Source: Shewanella atlantica (GTDB lineage: Bacteria; Pseudomonadota; Gammaproteobacteria; Enterobacterales; Shewanellaceae). From it: 64,000 nt of DNA. The position numbers were made by a program, and so were the translations under genes. Of this stretch, positions 49,081-56,834 are shown piece by piece. The notes beneath the pieces are model-generated. The model was given only the letters and a program-made list of their open reading frames with translations, was not told the DNA's origin and made no database searches. Location: the NCBI RefSeq assembly GCF_003966265.1, contig NZ_RXNV01000001.1:434001-498000 (forward strand), in the 5' to 3' direction. How positions within the stretch are numbered: the first letter of the stretch is position 1; the number at the start of each line of letters is the position of its first letter.

Positions 49081-49097
49081 GTTACGTTTACGTTAAC
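49081..49097. promoter_or_regulatory. LiuR-like operator upstream of aceB
   Basis: GTTACGTTTACGTTAAC shows two ACGT words one helical half-turn apart in a TTACGTnnACGTnA frame, the form recalled for LiuR sites. It is about 510 bases from the aceB start. Confidence 0.5.
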
Positions 49098-49349
49098 GAT
49101 AGGCGGTGGTGATTATAACTAATGCTATATTCGGTGCGTGTTTGTCGATCAACATATAAATAAACATTGGTTTAAATGAAAAAAAACCAAAATAAATAGC
49201 ATTTAGAGTGATTAGAGTGATGATGGTTGATGAGCGACAGGCATGAAGGGGTTACACGCTAACTGCCCACGAATCTAGTTGGTGATGTAGGAGCGGCTTT
49301 AGGGGCGATGTTTTGCCGCTATAGTTCTCATAGCTCCTGACGAGCTCGT

Positions 49350-49479
49350 ATCTCGTATCTCGTATCTCGTAGCTTATAGCTTATAGCTTATAGCTTATAG
49401 CTTATAGCTTATAGCTTATAGCTTATAGCTTATAGCTTATAGCTTATAGCTTATAGCTTATAGCTTATAGCTTATAGCT
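49350..49479. repeat. Heptamer tandem repeat array
   Basis: About three copies of TATCTCG run directly into about 15.5 copies of AGCTTAT (49371-49479). The array ends 11 bases before the stop codon of the TPR-GGDEF gene, on its 3' side. The copies are perfect, which suggests recent slippage and likely length variation between strains. Confidence 0.97.
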
Positions 49480-49490
49480 ACTCTCAAAGA

Positions 49491-51314
49491 CTAACTTTCA
49501 ACCTGAGTTCTTTCGACAAACTCACTCGGGCTTTCATCCGGCTTCACAATAAAAGCAGGTGCACGCGACAGCCCAATCTCGGGGGTGTATACCGTTACAC
49601 GGTTTAGCCCATTCTCTTTAGAGTAATTCATGGCGATATCTGCTCTGTGTAGCAAAGGATCCAGGCTCAAGTCGGCACTAGAGCTCGAAGTCACGCCAAA
49701 ACTGCCGGTGAGGGTAAAGCCACGGCCGGAATACTTAGTGTCCATGGCTTCAATAGCAAGCCTGTGCTGCTCGGCAATCTTCTGAGCATTTTCTGCATCT
49801 GTACCGGGTAGAAACAGCACAAACTCTTCACCGCCGAATCGGGTAAAAATATCATTTGAGCGACAATTTTTTAAGATGGTTTCACAGACATGCTTCAATA
49901 CCCAATCGCCGGTGCCATGACCAAAATTATCGTTAATACGTTTAAAGTGATCGACATCGAACATGATCACACTGAACTCGAGTGACTTAAACGTATCTTT
50001 AATATAACGGTTTTCTGCCATGTTCTGTGCCGTGCTACGGTTTAAGATCCCGGTTAGAGGATCGTTTTGAGCCAGCTTCTTGTATTTACGTTTCTGACCG
50101 CTTATGGCAATGGCGAACATGGCCAGAAGTACGAAGCTGCCGCCCACAATTAACAACCCCATACGATCGTTATTGCGCTTTAACGCTCTCATCTCCTCTC
50201 GTGCGGTATAGAGCTCACGTTCATGGTTAAGCATGTTGATCTCACGACTTTTTTCACCGTTTTCAAACTTGGCCATCTGGTAAGCATTCGCTTTGGCCTT
50301 GGTGTCATCGAGAAGGGTATTAGTAATATTCTGATGTTGGCTCAGGTATTGATAAGCCAGTGCATGCTCGCCACGTTCACTGGCAAGCCCGGCCAGCACC
50401 TTAGTCGCTCTCTTCTTGTAATTGAGGTTAATTGGCTCATCGGGCAACGCCATCACTAAGCCGGCATACTCTTGCGCCTTTTCGGTTTGCAGCAAGCCCA
50501 GGTAGGTCTCACTGAGGAGAGAGTGAGTACTGTCAATCTCAATCTGAAACTTAAAATTACGATACTCCTCTAATGCCTGAAGCAGATAACTCTCAGCAAG
50601 TGCGTAATTTCCTTGCTTTATTGCCACATCGCCCAACCCCTTTTTAGACATGGCGACTATGACTGGTAAATTATTTAGCTGGCAAAAATCGCGGCTGCTT
50701 TTAAATCGGCTTTCGGCCATCTCCAGCTTTTGTGTTTTCAACTCGGCCACCGCTAAATAAAGCAGAGAGTAACACTCATTCTTGACGCTGTTACCTTTAC
50801 TAAGCTGTAACGCAAGCCCTGCATACCTAAACATCTCGCTGTAGGCTTGCAGATCTAAATAGAGGTTAACTAATCTCAGATAGGAGCTGGTTTTTATTTC
50901 GATATCTTCCAACTCCTCTATTCTGGAGAGGTTAGTCGACATCACATCCAGGGCCTGCTGATACTCGTGTAAGCCTAAATAGGCACTCGCCTGATAGAGA
51001 TAGACTGAGTTGAGTAATTTTTTAGGCGGGTTTAAGCTCTCGGCCTGCTTTAATGTTGTAATGGCATCGGCGAATCTGGCGCCATACAGATGTTGCACAC
51101 TCTGCAAGATCAGCAAACGGGAGTACTGTTCAGAAGTTAGTTCATCTTTTACAGATGAGAGTTCCTCTATCAAAGTAAGTGTGCGATCGGGCTTAGAATG
51201 CACAACCTCACTAAGTTCATCTAATTTTTCATTGTATACGTCAGAGGCAGCCACCACAGTGCTTGAAAACACCATGATGACTATAAACAAAACAACAGTA
51301 TTTAGAACTTTCAT
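49491..51314 (-). CDS. Membrane-anchored TPR-GGDEF diguanylate cyclase
   Basis: A 607-residue protein with a Sec signal (MKVLNTVVLFIVIMVFSSTVVAAS), a long periplasmic helical/TPR region (about residues 25-360), a short coiled coil, one membrane helix (GLLIVGGSFVLLAMFAIAIS, about residue 385) and a cytoplasmic GGDEF domain (about 415-570). The active-site loop reads RFGGEEF, so c-di-GMP synthesis is expected. It starts only 12 bases after the stop of the borosin-type precursor gene, with no terminator between, so the two are very probably co-transcribed. Whether this link is functional or incidental is open. Confidence 0.9.
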   Translation of the reverse strand: MKVLNTVVLFIVIMVFSSTVVAASDVYNEKLDELSEVVHSKPDRTLTLIEELSSVKDELTSEQYSRLLILQSVQHLYGARFADAITTLKQAESLNPPKKLLNSVYLYQASAYLGLHEYQQALDVMSTNLSRIEELEDIEIKTSSYLRLVNLYLDLQAYSEMFRYAGLALQLSKGNSVKNECYSLLYLAVAELKTQKLEMAESRFKSSRDFCQLNNLPVIVAMSKKGLGDVAIKQGNYALAESYLLQALEEYRNFKFQIEIDSTHSLLSETYLGLLQTEKAQEYAGLVMALPDEPINLNYKKRATKVLAGLASERGEHALAYQYLSQHQNITNTLLDDTKAKANAYQMAKFENGEKSREINMLNHERELYTAREEMRALKRNNDRMGLLIVGGSFVLLAMFAIAISGQKRKYKKLAQNDPLTGILNRSTAQNMAENRYIKDTFKSLEFSVIMFDVDHFKRINDNFGHGTGDWVLKHVCETILKNCRSNDIFTRFGGEEFVLFLPGTDAENAQKIAEQHRLAIEAMDTKYSGRGFTLTGSFGVTSSSSADLSLDPLLHRADIAMNYSKENGLNRVTVYTPEIGLSRAPAFIVKPDESPSEFVERTQVES

Positions 51315-51326
51315 TAAGTCTCTGTA

Positions 51327-51548
51327 TTACTTTTGATCATTAGGGCTGGCAATAATCATATAGGTTTTAGCTTCCACGCTTTCTCCTGACAGTGATTTTA
51401 TCTTCTTGGTATCCCCTGACATGACGGTCTTGATCTCTTCATCCGTTAGGCCGTTGGCCTTCATCACACCTTCAGGATCTTGCTTATAGGCATCCATCAG
51501 GTCGGAATCGGTACCCAACTTCTCGAAAAAATCATTAAAATTTGACAT
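51327..51548 (-). CDS. sonA: Split-borosin precursor peptide (SonA-like)
   Basis: A 73-residue peptide. Residues about 1-50 (MSNFNDFFEKLG, DAYKQDPEGVMKANGLTDEE) match the helical borosin-binding domain of S. oneidensis SonA as I recall it. The tail after LSGES is the presumed core, KTYMIIASPNDQK (61-73), with the hydrophobic YMIIA stretch placed where SonA is backbone N-methylated. An excellent Shine-Dalgarno (AAAAGGAG) precedes the ATG. The N-methyltransferase gene lies 270 bases upstream on the same strand. It lacks the cysteines or serine/threonine clusters of lanthipeptides. Function of the mature product is unknown. Confidence 0.85.
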   Translation of the reverse strand: MSNFNDFFEKLGTDSDLMDAYKQDPEGVMKANGLTDEEIKTVMSGDTKKIKSLSGESVEAKTYMIIASPNDQK

Positions 51549-51818
51549 CTATACTCTCCTTTTTATAAACGTACCATCTCAAAGCGTACTAAAAGTGCAT
51601 CTTGCTAGCGCACATATTGGTTGTTGTTATCGGTAAACAGGCTTTGTACTTTTTTCTTACTCTTACTCTTACTGTTTCCCTTGGAGTTTTATCTTTTTCT
51701 TTCGCTTCTGACTCTACTCTTTGTTCTATGCCGTGTGAGGTTTACCTTGCTTGTTTTCATTTTTAATCAGCACGACAATATTTTAGCTTAGAAGCTTAAA
51801 CTCAAAGGTGCATTATTT
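51549..51818 (-). other. Purine-rich spacer between methyltransferase and precursor genes
   Basis: The 270 bases have no gene. On the transcribed (minus) strand the middle ~90 bases are strongly A/G-rich and include GTAAGAGTAAGAGTAAGA, a threefold hexamer. No clear terminator hairpin is seen, so read-through from the methyltransferase gene is possible, but a second promoter for the precursor is just as likely. It could allow the precursor to be made in excess of the enzyme. Confidence 0.45.
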
Positions 51819-52658
51819 TTACCCTAAATCGGCTTCCGAGATCCCCAATTTGGCCAAAATCTCAGTATTAAACGCTAACTCTCGACTCGGCGGGATCAAT
51901 AGAGTGCTGATAGGGGTTAACTCGGCAAAAGGCAAATTCTTCAACGGGAGTCTGTCGATACGAGGGCTTTGCACCGGCAAATTTGGAGCCTCGTAGATCA
52001 CTATCTCATGCTCCAGCGGATACCATTCACTCAGCTGCTCGACCAGTATCTGCAGACGATCCGATGAGGTACTGAATTTAGTCAGGGTATGTTCACCCGC
52101 GATCCCTATCTGCCAAAGTAACAGGTGTGTCGTCGGATCGGGCGTATGCCTGTAAAACATAAACTGGCTGGCCTCGAAACTCTGATGACCCGAGTTTCCG
52201 GGATCGATACCCACGTCTGCCCATAAACAGGCCTCGGCGGAGATCCCCGGCTCCATCTTTGCGCTGTAGCCCTCATCTTTCGCCTGCGCTATCGCAAAGT
52301 GAGACACACAGGCAAACACACCGGGATGACCATAAAGCGCACACACCACTTTTTTACCCAGGCGAACCTCATCCAGTATGGCTTGAACCATCTGAGCATA
52401 GGTATCGCGTCGATTCTTTACCTCATCGCCTTGAGCGTAATAGGGTTGTAAGCTGCGCACATCCTCGTTGAGTGTTTCAAGCCAGTGCTGCGCGAAGCCA
52501 TCGGGAACCAAAGAGAACACCACATCGGCATTTTCTATATAACTCTTACTCAGTATGCTGATCTGTCCAGCCAGATTAAGCCCCGTACCGACACACACTA
52601 ATGTTCCTCTTGGGACCTCTTGCTTCTTATCCGTTGGCACTGGCGTCATCCTATTCAT
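51819..52658 (-). CDS. sonM: Peptide backbone alpha-N-methyltransferase, split borosin type (SonM-like)
   Basis: A 279-residue enzyme of the tetrapyrrole-methylase (SAM-dependent) fold. Seen: the N-terminal VCVGTGLNLAGQ (GxG at 24-26), CALYGHPGVF (106-115), MEPGISAEACLWADVGIDP and LLWQIGIAGEHT. These are the hallmarks that separate borosin alpha-N-methyltransferases (OphMA, SonM) from cobalamin and sirohaem enzymes. The catalytic Tyr/Arg region reads PYYAQGDEVKNRRDTY, where R83 and Y87 keep the R-x3-Y spacing I recall from OphMA. It has no fused core peptide, so it must act in trans on the 73-residue precursor downstream. ATG at 52658 or 52649. Confidence 0.88.
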   Translation of the reverse strand: MNRMTPVPTDKKQEVPRGTLVCVGTGLNLAGQISILSKSYIENADVVFSLVPDGFAQHWLETLNEDVRSLQPYYAQGDEVKNRRDTYAQMVQAILDEVRLGKKVVCALYGHPGVFACVSHFAIAQAKDEGYSAKMEPGISAEACLWADVGIDPGNSGHQSFEASQFMFYRHTPDPTTHLLLWQIGIAGEHTLTKFSTSSDRLQILVEQLSEWYPLEHEIVIYEAPNLPVQSPRIDRLPLKNLPFAELTPISTLLIPPSRELAFNTEILAKLGISEADLG

Positions 52659-53235
52659 CCTATCAAGGCAGAGTCATCCTGATTATTTTCATAACCCGGG
52701 TATTTGTGCATAATTTTCAAGCGTTAAACTACATTCTCATAACTTTCTTAACACTTTGCAAGCGGTTATTGGCCGTAAAATAATTTGAAACAGATTTCCC
52801 TGATATTACTCAGGTTTAAGCATTTATTACTGGAATACTCAGTACGGATACTCTGTACGGAATATTCAAAAGATGAGGAACTCTTTAACTTGAGCCGCTT
52901 TCAGGCTCAACCGCTACCCGGTTGCTGACAAAACATGACCTAAATTAACCAGGTAACGAAAAACACCCGGCAACGAAAACAACAGTCATAACCATATTGA
53001 ACCTAAATAGCCGTCTCACTGAGTTCAAGGAACAAAAGTTAACTCCGGAGGTCGAATCTACAAGATTGAATGTGATGCTCGGTCGAATGCCATGTTAATG
53101 CCGTAAAGTGGCCGTCGAGATTCGATCCATTTAAAACAAATGACTTTTCATTGAACCTGAGTACCGATAGCCCTTGTCAGCATAGGGAGTGCTTGGGTAT
53201 GATGGCCAGCAGATTTTTAGGAAGTAGCGTATTCA
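52659..53235. other. Divergent intergenic region between sonM and bamE
   Basis: There are 577 bases with no gene. Structures seen: hairpin TTGAGCC-7-GGCTCAA (52890-52910), and an inverted repeat GGTCGAATCT (53050-53059) with AGATTCGATCC (53118-53128) that also has GGTCGAAT at 53081. Promoters for both flanking genes must lie here, but I could not fix them. Confidence 0.45.
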
Positions 53236-53751
53236 ATGACAATTAAAAAGCAAAGTCTTACCCTTTTGGGCGCAGCTGCGCTCTCGTTATCGCTCAGTGC
53301 CTGTAGCGTTTTTGACTGGCTGATCTATAAGCCGGATATTCCTCAAGGTAACTACATGGAAACTCAACAGGTTGAAAAACTGCGTATTGAGATGACCAAA
53401 GAGCAAGTTGAATACATTCTGGGCCGTCCGGTGCTTCGTGACAGCTTCGCCGATGACACTTGGTACTATGTATACCATTACAAGAGTGGACGTGATGCCA
53501 GCATCACACATAAAGAGCTGATCATACATTTTGAAGGCGACATGCTGACAAAAGTCGATGGTGATTATGAGTTAGCGGAAGATTTCAATACGCCACTTGA
53601 TCAGAGCCGTCTACCCGATGCTCCTCTGACAGGAATCGATGCCGATCTTAATGAAGACAGTGAGCCGTTGATCCCTGAGCAGCGCCCGGATAGCAAGCCT
53701 TTGGTTGAAGAAGTTCAGCCGAAATCACAGGCTAAAAAGAAGTTTGAATAA
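53236..53751 (+). CDS. bamE: Outer membrane assembly lipoprotein BamE
   Basis: A 171-residue lipoprotein of the BAM complex (SmpA/OmlA family). Lipobox LSAC gives Cys23 as the lipidated residue. The BamE core is visible: YMETQQVEKLRIEMTKEQV, YILGRPVLRDSF and DTWYYVYHYKSG. The acidic/proline-rich C-terminal tail (about residues 130-171) is longer than in E. coli BamE and probably disordered. It is divergent from sonM and convergent with rnfH. Confidence 0.95.
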   Translation: MTIKKQSLTLLGAAALSLSLSACSVFDWLIYKPDIPQGNYMETQQVEKLRIEMTKEQVEYILGRPVLRDSFADDTWYYVYHYKSGRDASITHKELIIHFEGDMLTKVDGDYELAEDFNTPLDQSRLPDAPLTGIDADLNEDSEPLIPEQRPDSKPLVEEVQPKSQAKKKFE

Positions 53752-53772
53752 CTTCCGGTAACTGTTGTTAAA

Positions 53773-53796
53773 ATCCCAGGCCTCACAGCCTGGGAT
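53773..53796. terminator. Terminator between bamE and rnfH
   Basis: ATCCCAGGC and GCCTGGGAT form a perfect nine-base-pair stem; a T run is present on the minus-strand side (TTTTAAC). It lies between convergent genes and could serve both. Confidence 0.75.
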
Positions 53797-53847
53797 CAAA
53801 ACTATTATTTGTTAAGACGTTAGTTAAAACGCTAGTTAAAATATTAG

Positions 53848-54183
53848 TTAGACCTTTCCGCCAGTCTTCTTATTTATCCGCCCCTCATCTTTGGCTTTTT
53901 CGGCTCTCTTACGGCGCACATCTTTAGGATCGGCAATCAGTGGACGATATATCTCAACCCTCTGGCCCGGCACCAACACCTCGTGATTTTTCACTAAACG
54001 ACTGAAAATCCCCAGCTTAACGTTTTCGAGATCAATCTCGGGAAAAAATGCAGCGATTTCGCTCTGCTTTACCGCCTCTATACAGGTAGTGCCAGGCGCA
54101 ACCTTGATCTGAATTCGTTTCTGTTGTGTTGGCAAGGCATAGATAACCTCTACCTCAAAATTTTCTTGGTCTATATTCATCAA
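53848..54183 (-). CDS. rnfH: RnfH-family ubiquitin-like protein
   Basis: A 111-residue UPF0125/RnfH-family protein with a beta-grasp fold (FEVEVIYALPTQQKRIQIKV, VKLGIFSRLVKNHEVLVPGQRVEIYRPL) and a basic C-terminal tail. Despite the name, many family members sit next to ratA and smpB, as here, not in rnf operons. Biochemical role unknown. It is downstream of ratA on the same strand with a 149-base gap filled by degenerate repeats. Confidence 0.93.
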   Translation of the reverse strand: MMNIDQENFEVEVIYALPTQQKRIQIKVAPGTTCIEAVKQSEIAAFFPEIDLENVKLGIFSRLVKNHEVLVPGQRVEIYRPLIADPKDVRRKRAEKAKDEGRINKKTGGKV

Positions 54184-54239
54184 TCTTATCTCTTAAAAAT
54201 CTCAGGTGCTGAATGAGGAGCTTAAGACTTAGTACTATC

Positions 54240-54345
54240 AGTAAGAAACTGGCAATATATAATCGGTAATAAATACCGAGTCGTAAATAACTATCTAGTA
54301 ATAAGTATCTGGTAATAACTATCTGTATATAACTATCTGTATATA
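54240..54345. repeat. Degenerate AT-rich tandem repeats overlapping the ratA 3' end
   Basis: Two perfect copies of AACTATCTGTATAT lie at 54317-54330 and 54331-54344. Looser copies of TAATAANTATCT continue to about 54240. The repeat includes the ratA stop codon (54333-54335) and its last codons, so the repeat sets the protein's C-terminus. Confidence 0.7.
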
Positions 54346-54764
54346 ACTTTGGCTCTACCGGTAAAGGCTGTCACCATTGAAGCCATCAACTCTTTGAAAA
54401 TTTTACCGAAGGCCATATCGACCAAAGAGCTGGAAAACTCAAAATTCAACTCGAAATCAATTTTACAAGCATCTTCAGTCAACTCGGTAAAGCGCCACTC
54501 ACCGACCAGATGATTAAAGGGACCATTCTCGAGTGCTAACTGGATACTTTTTCCCGGGATAATTTGATTTCTGGTCGTAAAAGTTTTGCTGATCCCCGCC
54601 TTGGAGACATCTACCGAAGCCAGCATGGTTTCGCCATCGAACTCCAACACCTTGCCACCGACACAGCCGGGCAGGAACTCTTTGTAAGATTCAACATCAT
54701 TAACAATTTCATACATCTGCATTGCGCTAAAGCGCACTAACACGCTGCGGGATATTTGTGGCAT
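54333..54764 (-). CDS. ratA: RatA/Coq10-like START-domain protein
   Basis: A 143-residue SRPBCC/START-fold protein. It starts MPQISRSVLVRFSAMQMYEIV, with the family blocks VESYKEFLPGC, GPFNHLVGEWRF and FELNFEFSSSLVDMAFGKIF. E. coli RatA was described as a toxin that blocks 70S assembly; relatives bind ubiquinone like Coq10. Both roles are open here. It is divergent from smpB, the usual arrangement. The last residues (VIYR) are encoded inside a tandem repeat. Confidence 0.94.
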   Translation of the reverse strand: MPQISRSVLVRFSAMQMYEIVNDVESYKEFLPGCVGGKVLEFDGETMLASVDVSKAGISKTFTTRNQIIPGKSIQLALENGPFNHLVGEWRFTELTEDACKIDFELNFEFSSSLVDMAFGKIFKELMASMVTAFTGRAKVIYR

Positions 54765-54999
54765 TTTAACTCTTTGACCTGATAACAGTGGCTGTTTATA
54801 TTCTCTATTGATGGGATTTTAACACGAACCTCAGAAAACACATATTTCCAGCCAGACAGGCCAAAATACTCAGTTCACGGCATAACGCACGCTGAATATG
54901 TACAAAAACCAATCAAACCCACGACAATTATAAAAAATCATCGAATAATTTGGTGGGAGCAATTCCAAAAAATGTATCGCCGAGTATAATAGCCAGCCT

Positions 55000-55494
55000 A
55001 TGGCTAAGAAAAACGCAAAAAAATCAAAAAACTCCTCCGCATCTATTGCGCGTAATAAACGCGCGACATTCGACTATAAGTTCGATGAGAAGATGGAAGC
55101 AGGTCTATCCCTAATGGGATGGGAAGTGAAGTCTATTCGTATGGGCAAGGTTAACTTGTCTGAAAGCTATGTATTTATGAGAGATGGCGAAGCCTTTCTT
55201 TTCGGATGTACCATAGCCCCATTGAATACCGCATCCACACATGTTGTCTGTGATCCAATGCGCTCGCGTAAGCTGCTACTTAAACGTAAAGAGTTAGATA
55301 AGTTGCAGGGACTCGTCGATCGTAAGGGTTACTCTATCGTACCAATCTCTATGTATTGGCAAAAAGGCGCATGGGTAAAAATTGAGATCGGTCTTGGTAA
55401 AGGTAAGAAAGAGCACGACAAGCGTGACGATACCAAAGACAGAGAGTGGCAGATTGAAAAGGCCCGCACCATGAAAAAGGCGGTTCAACAGTAA
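55000..55494 (+). CDS. smpB: SsrA-binding protein SmpB
   Basis: A 164-residue tmRNA-binding protein needed for trans-translation. The OB-fold core is clear: [50 protein letters not shown], and [15 protein letters not shown]. The basic C-terminal tail ([20 protein letters not shown]) enters the ribosomal mRNA path in homologues. The tmRNA gene follows 109 bases downstream on the same strand. Confidence 0.97.
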   Translation: MAKKNAKKSKNSSASIARNKRATFDYKFDEKMEAGLSLMGWEVKSIRMGKVNLSESYVFMRDGEAFLFGCTIAPLNTASTHVVCDPMRSRKLLLKRKELDKLQGLVDRKGYSIVPISMYWQKGAWVKIEIGLGKGKKEHDKRDDTKDREWQIEKARTMKKAVQQ

Positions 55495-55603
55495 TTTCAG
55501 TACCGTACGAACATTAGAACGTACGTATATCGAACAATCGGTTGTAAATGCAGTTTTTATCCTTGGTAAACGAGATATGACGCGTTACAATCACATTGTA
55601 CTT

Positions 55604-55959
55604 GGGGGCGATTTTGGATTCGACAAGATTCTCGAAACCCTGGGAGCATGCCGAGGGGCGGTTGGCCTCGTAAAAAGCCGCACAGTTATAGTTGCAAACG
55701 ACGATAACTACGCTCTAGCAGCTTAGGCTAGCTAGCCATCTTGCTCACGTTTCTCAAATGGGCAGAGTATTAAGATGGTCACCTTTACATTTGATAGCGA
55801 GGGAACCACGTTCAGGGGTGAACCGCGAAACAGTACTGAACTCGCCAATTACAATCCTGTCTTTCGGAGTGTACTTGGTTAACCAATAGAGAGACTAAGC
55901 ATGTAGCGCCTTGGATGTAGGCTTTTTGGACGCGGGTTCGAGCCCCGCCGCCTCCACCA
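55604..55959 (+). ncRNA. ssrA: tmRNA (10Sa RNA)
   Basis: The sequence opens GGGGGCGATTTTGGATTCGA and closes with the tRNA-like T arm GCGGGTTCGAGCCCCGCC and CCTCCACCA. The resume frame at 55694-55726 encodes the proteolysis tag ANDDNYALAA followed by TAG. It works with SmpB to rescue stalled ribosomes. Length is 356 bases, typical. The 3' end is a frequent integration site, but no integrase or duplicated end is seen here. Confidence 0.97.
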
Positions 55960-55964
55960 ATTCT

Positions 55965-55998
55965 AAAAAAGGGCCATCAGAAATGATGGCCCTTTTTT
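55965..55998 (+). terminator. Terminator of ssrA
   Basis: AAAAAAGGGCCATCA and TGATGGCCCTTTTTT pair around GAAA, directly after the tmRNA CCA end. Confidence 0.92.
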
Positions 55999-56087
55999 AT
56001 GTCAAAAATTTGGAAGTGACAGCCAAATATCGCTGCTACTTATACTTCTTAATGCAAACCACAGGTTAAGAGTAAGATGGTCATCAA

Positions 56088-56483
56088 TTAAATCAACGAA
56101 TACAACCAGGTTCCCAGCCTGTAGATGTCATAGAGGAAGTAACAGAGAAGAAAAAGCGTGCCAATCTGAATCAACTTGTCTCGCCAATCTATGTTTGACA
56201 GAAAGTCTTCAACATCCTCCTCTATCGATTCACCTGACTGGCTTATCTCATCAACTCCTTTTGCATCAACTCCTTGTATTCCGAGCTTGGCTGCATCAAT
56301 TGGGTTAACAACAGAGTTGACCGCATCTTGTTGGGCAGCCCTCAACGCCAAATTTTCTAACGTCAATTTATCATTCTCAAGCCGCAGCTTTTTCATGCTT
56401 CTCACCTGTATAGAGAAACCGATAAAACCAGCCAACGGAACTAAAATAGCGATAATTACAAACCAAATGATTTCCATATTCAT
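56088..56483 (-). CDS. Small two-helix membrane protein, unknown
   Basis: A 131-residue protein not recognised. It has an N-terminal membrane helix (IIWFVIIAILVPLAGFIGFSI), a short coiled coil rich in leucine and asparagine (RLENDKLTLENLALRAA), a polar/acidic middle and a C-terminal hydrophobic segment (IQIGTLFLLCYFLYDIYRLGTW). Both ends would be membrane-embedded. The start at 56483 (MNMEII) or two codons later. It is alone on the minus strand, next to the tmRNA gene, and codon use is slightly more AT-rich than in neighbours. Confidence 0.6.
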   Translation of the reverse strand: MNMEIIWFVIIAILVPLAGFIGFSIQVRSMKKLRLENDKLTLENLALRAAQQDAVNSVVNPIDAAKLGIQGVDAKGVDEISQSGESIEEDVEDFLSNIDWRDKLIQIGTLFLLCYFLYDIYRLGTWLYSLI

Positions 56484-56834
56484 CTCTATAGCTTCATCCT
56501 ATGTGGAGAACCAATATTTCTACATGTCGAGCACATCAAAATTCTACGAGTGTCGATAGCCGTCATCAGTCACAGGCACCTATCTATAATTCTCACCGCT
56601 CTATAATTTGCACTTTAAGATAGAATAATCACCTTCGAGCAACAGCATTCTTTCTCTTGATATGCTTTACTGTAGCAGAACTTTTGTTCACTTTAACCAC
56701 TAAATTAATCAAAAAAGTTCAAGACGTTAAAACAAAGTAGGTGACAGCCTTGTTGTATTGATTGAGGCTTTTATCCCCCCTGTGATTCGGACTTAAGATT
56801 CGAAAGCAGTAACACTATTTATAAGGATATTGGC
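56484..56834. other. Intergenic region before nnrU
   Basis: There are 351 AT-rich bases between divergent genes. Nothing beyond presumed promoters is seen. AAGGATATTGGC just before 56835 is the likely nnrU ribosome-binding region. Confidence 0.4.

Larger units (their letters stand above)
48574..49490. other. Long gene-free regulatory region upstream of aceB
   Basis: There are 917 bases with no gene. From the aceB side it holds the palindrome ATTTGTC-T-GACAAAT (48864-48878), close to a FadR-type TGGTCnGACCA operator with one change per half. Next comes a long AT palindrome TTAATTAACC/GGTTAATTAA (48989-49012) and the PsrA/LiuR-like pair (49062-49097). Then follow a REP half copy (49284-49302) and the heptamer repeats (to 49479). 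Promoter position was not resolved. Confidence 0.5.

Noticed and set aside
51819..52658. Cobalamin/sirohaem-type tetrapyrrole methylase
   Set aside because: The fold is the same, but the PGISAEACLWADVGIDP and WQIGIAGEHT segments, the lack of any corrin or sirohaem gene nearby, and the adjacent SonA-like peptide favour a borosin N-methyltransferase.
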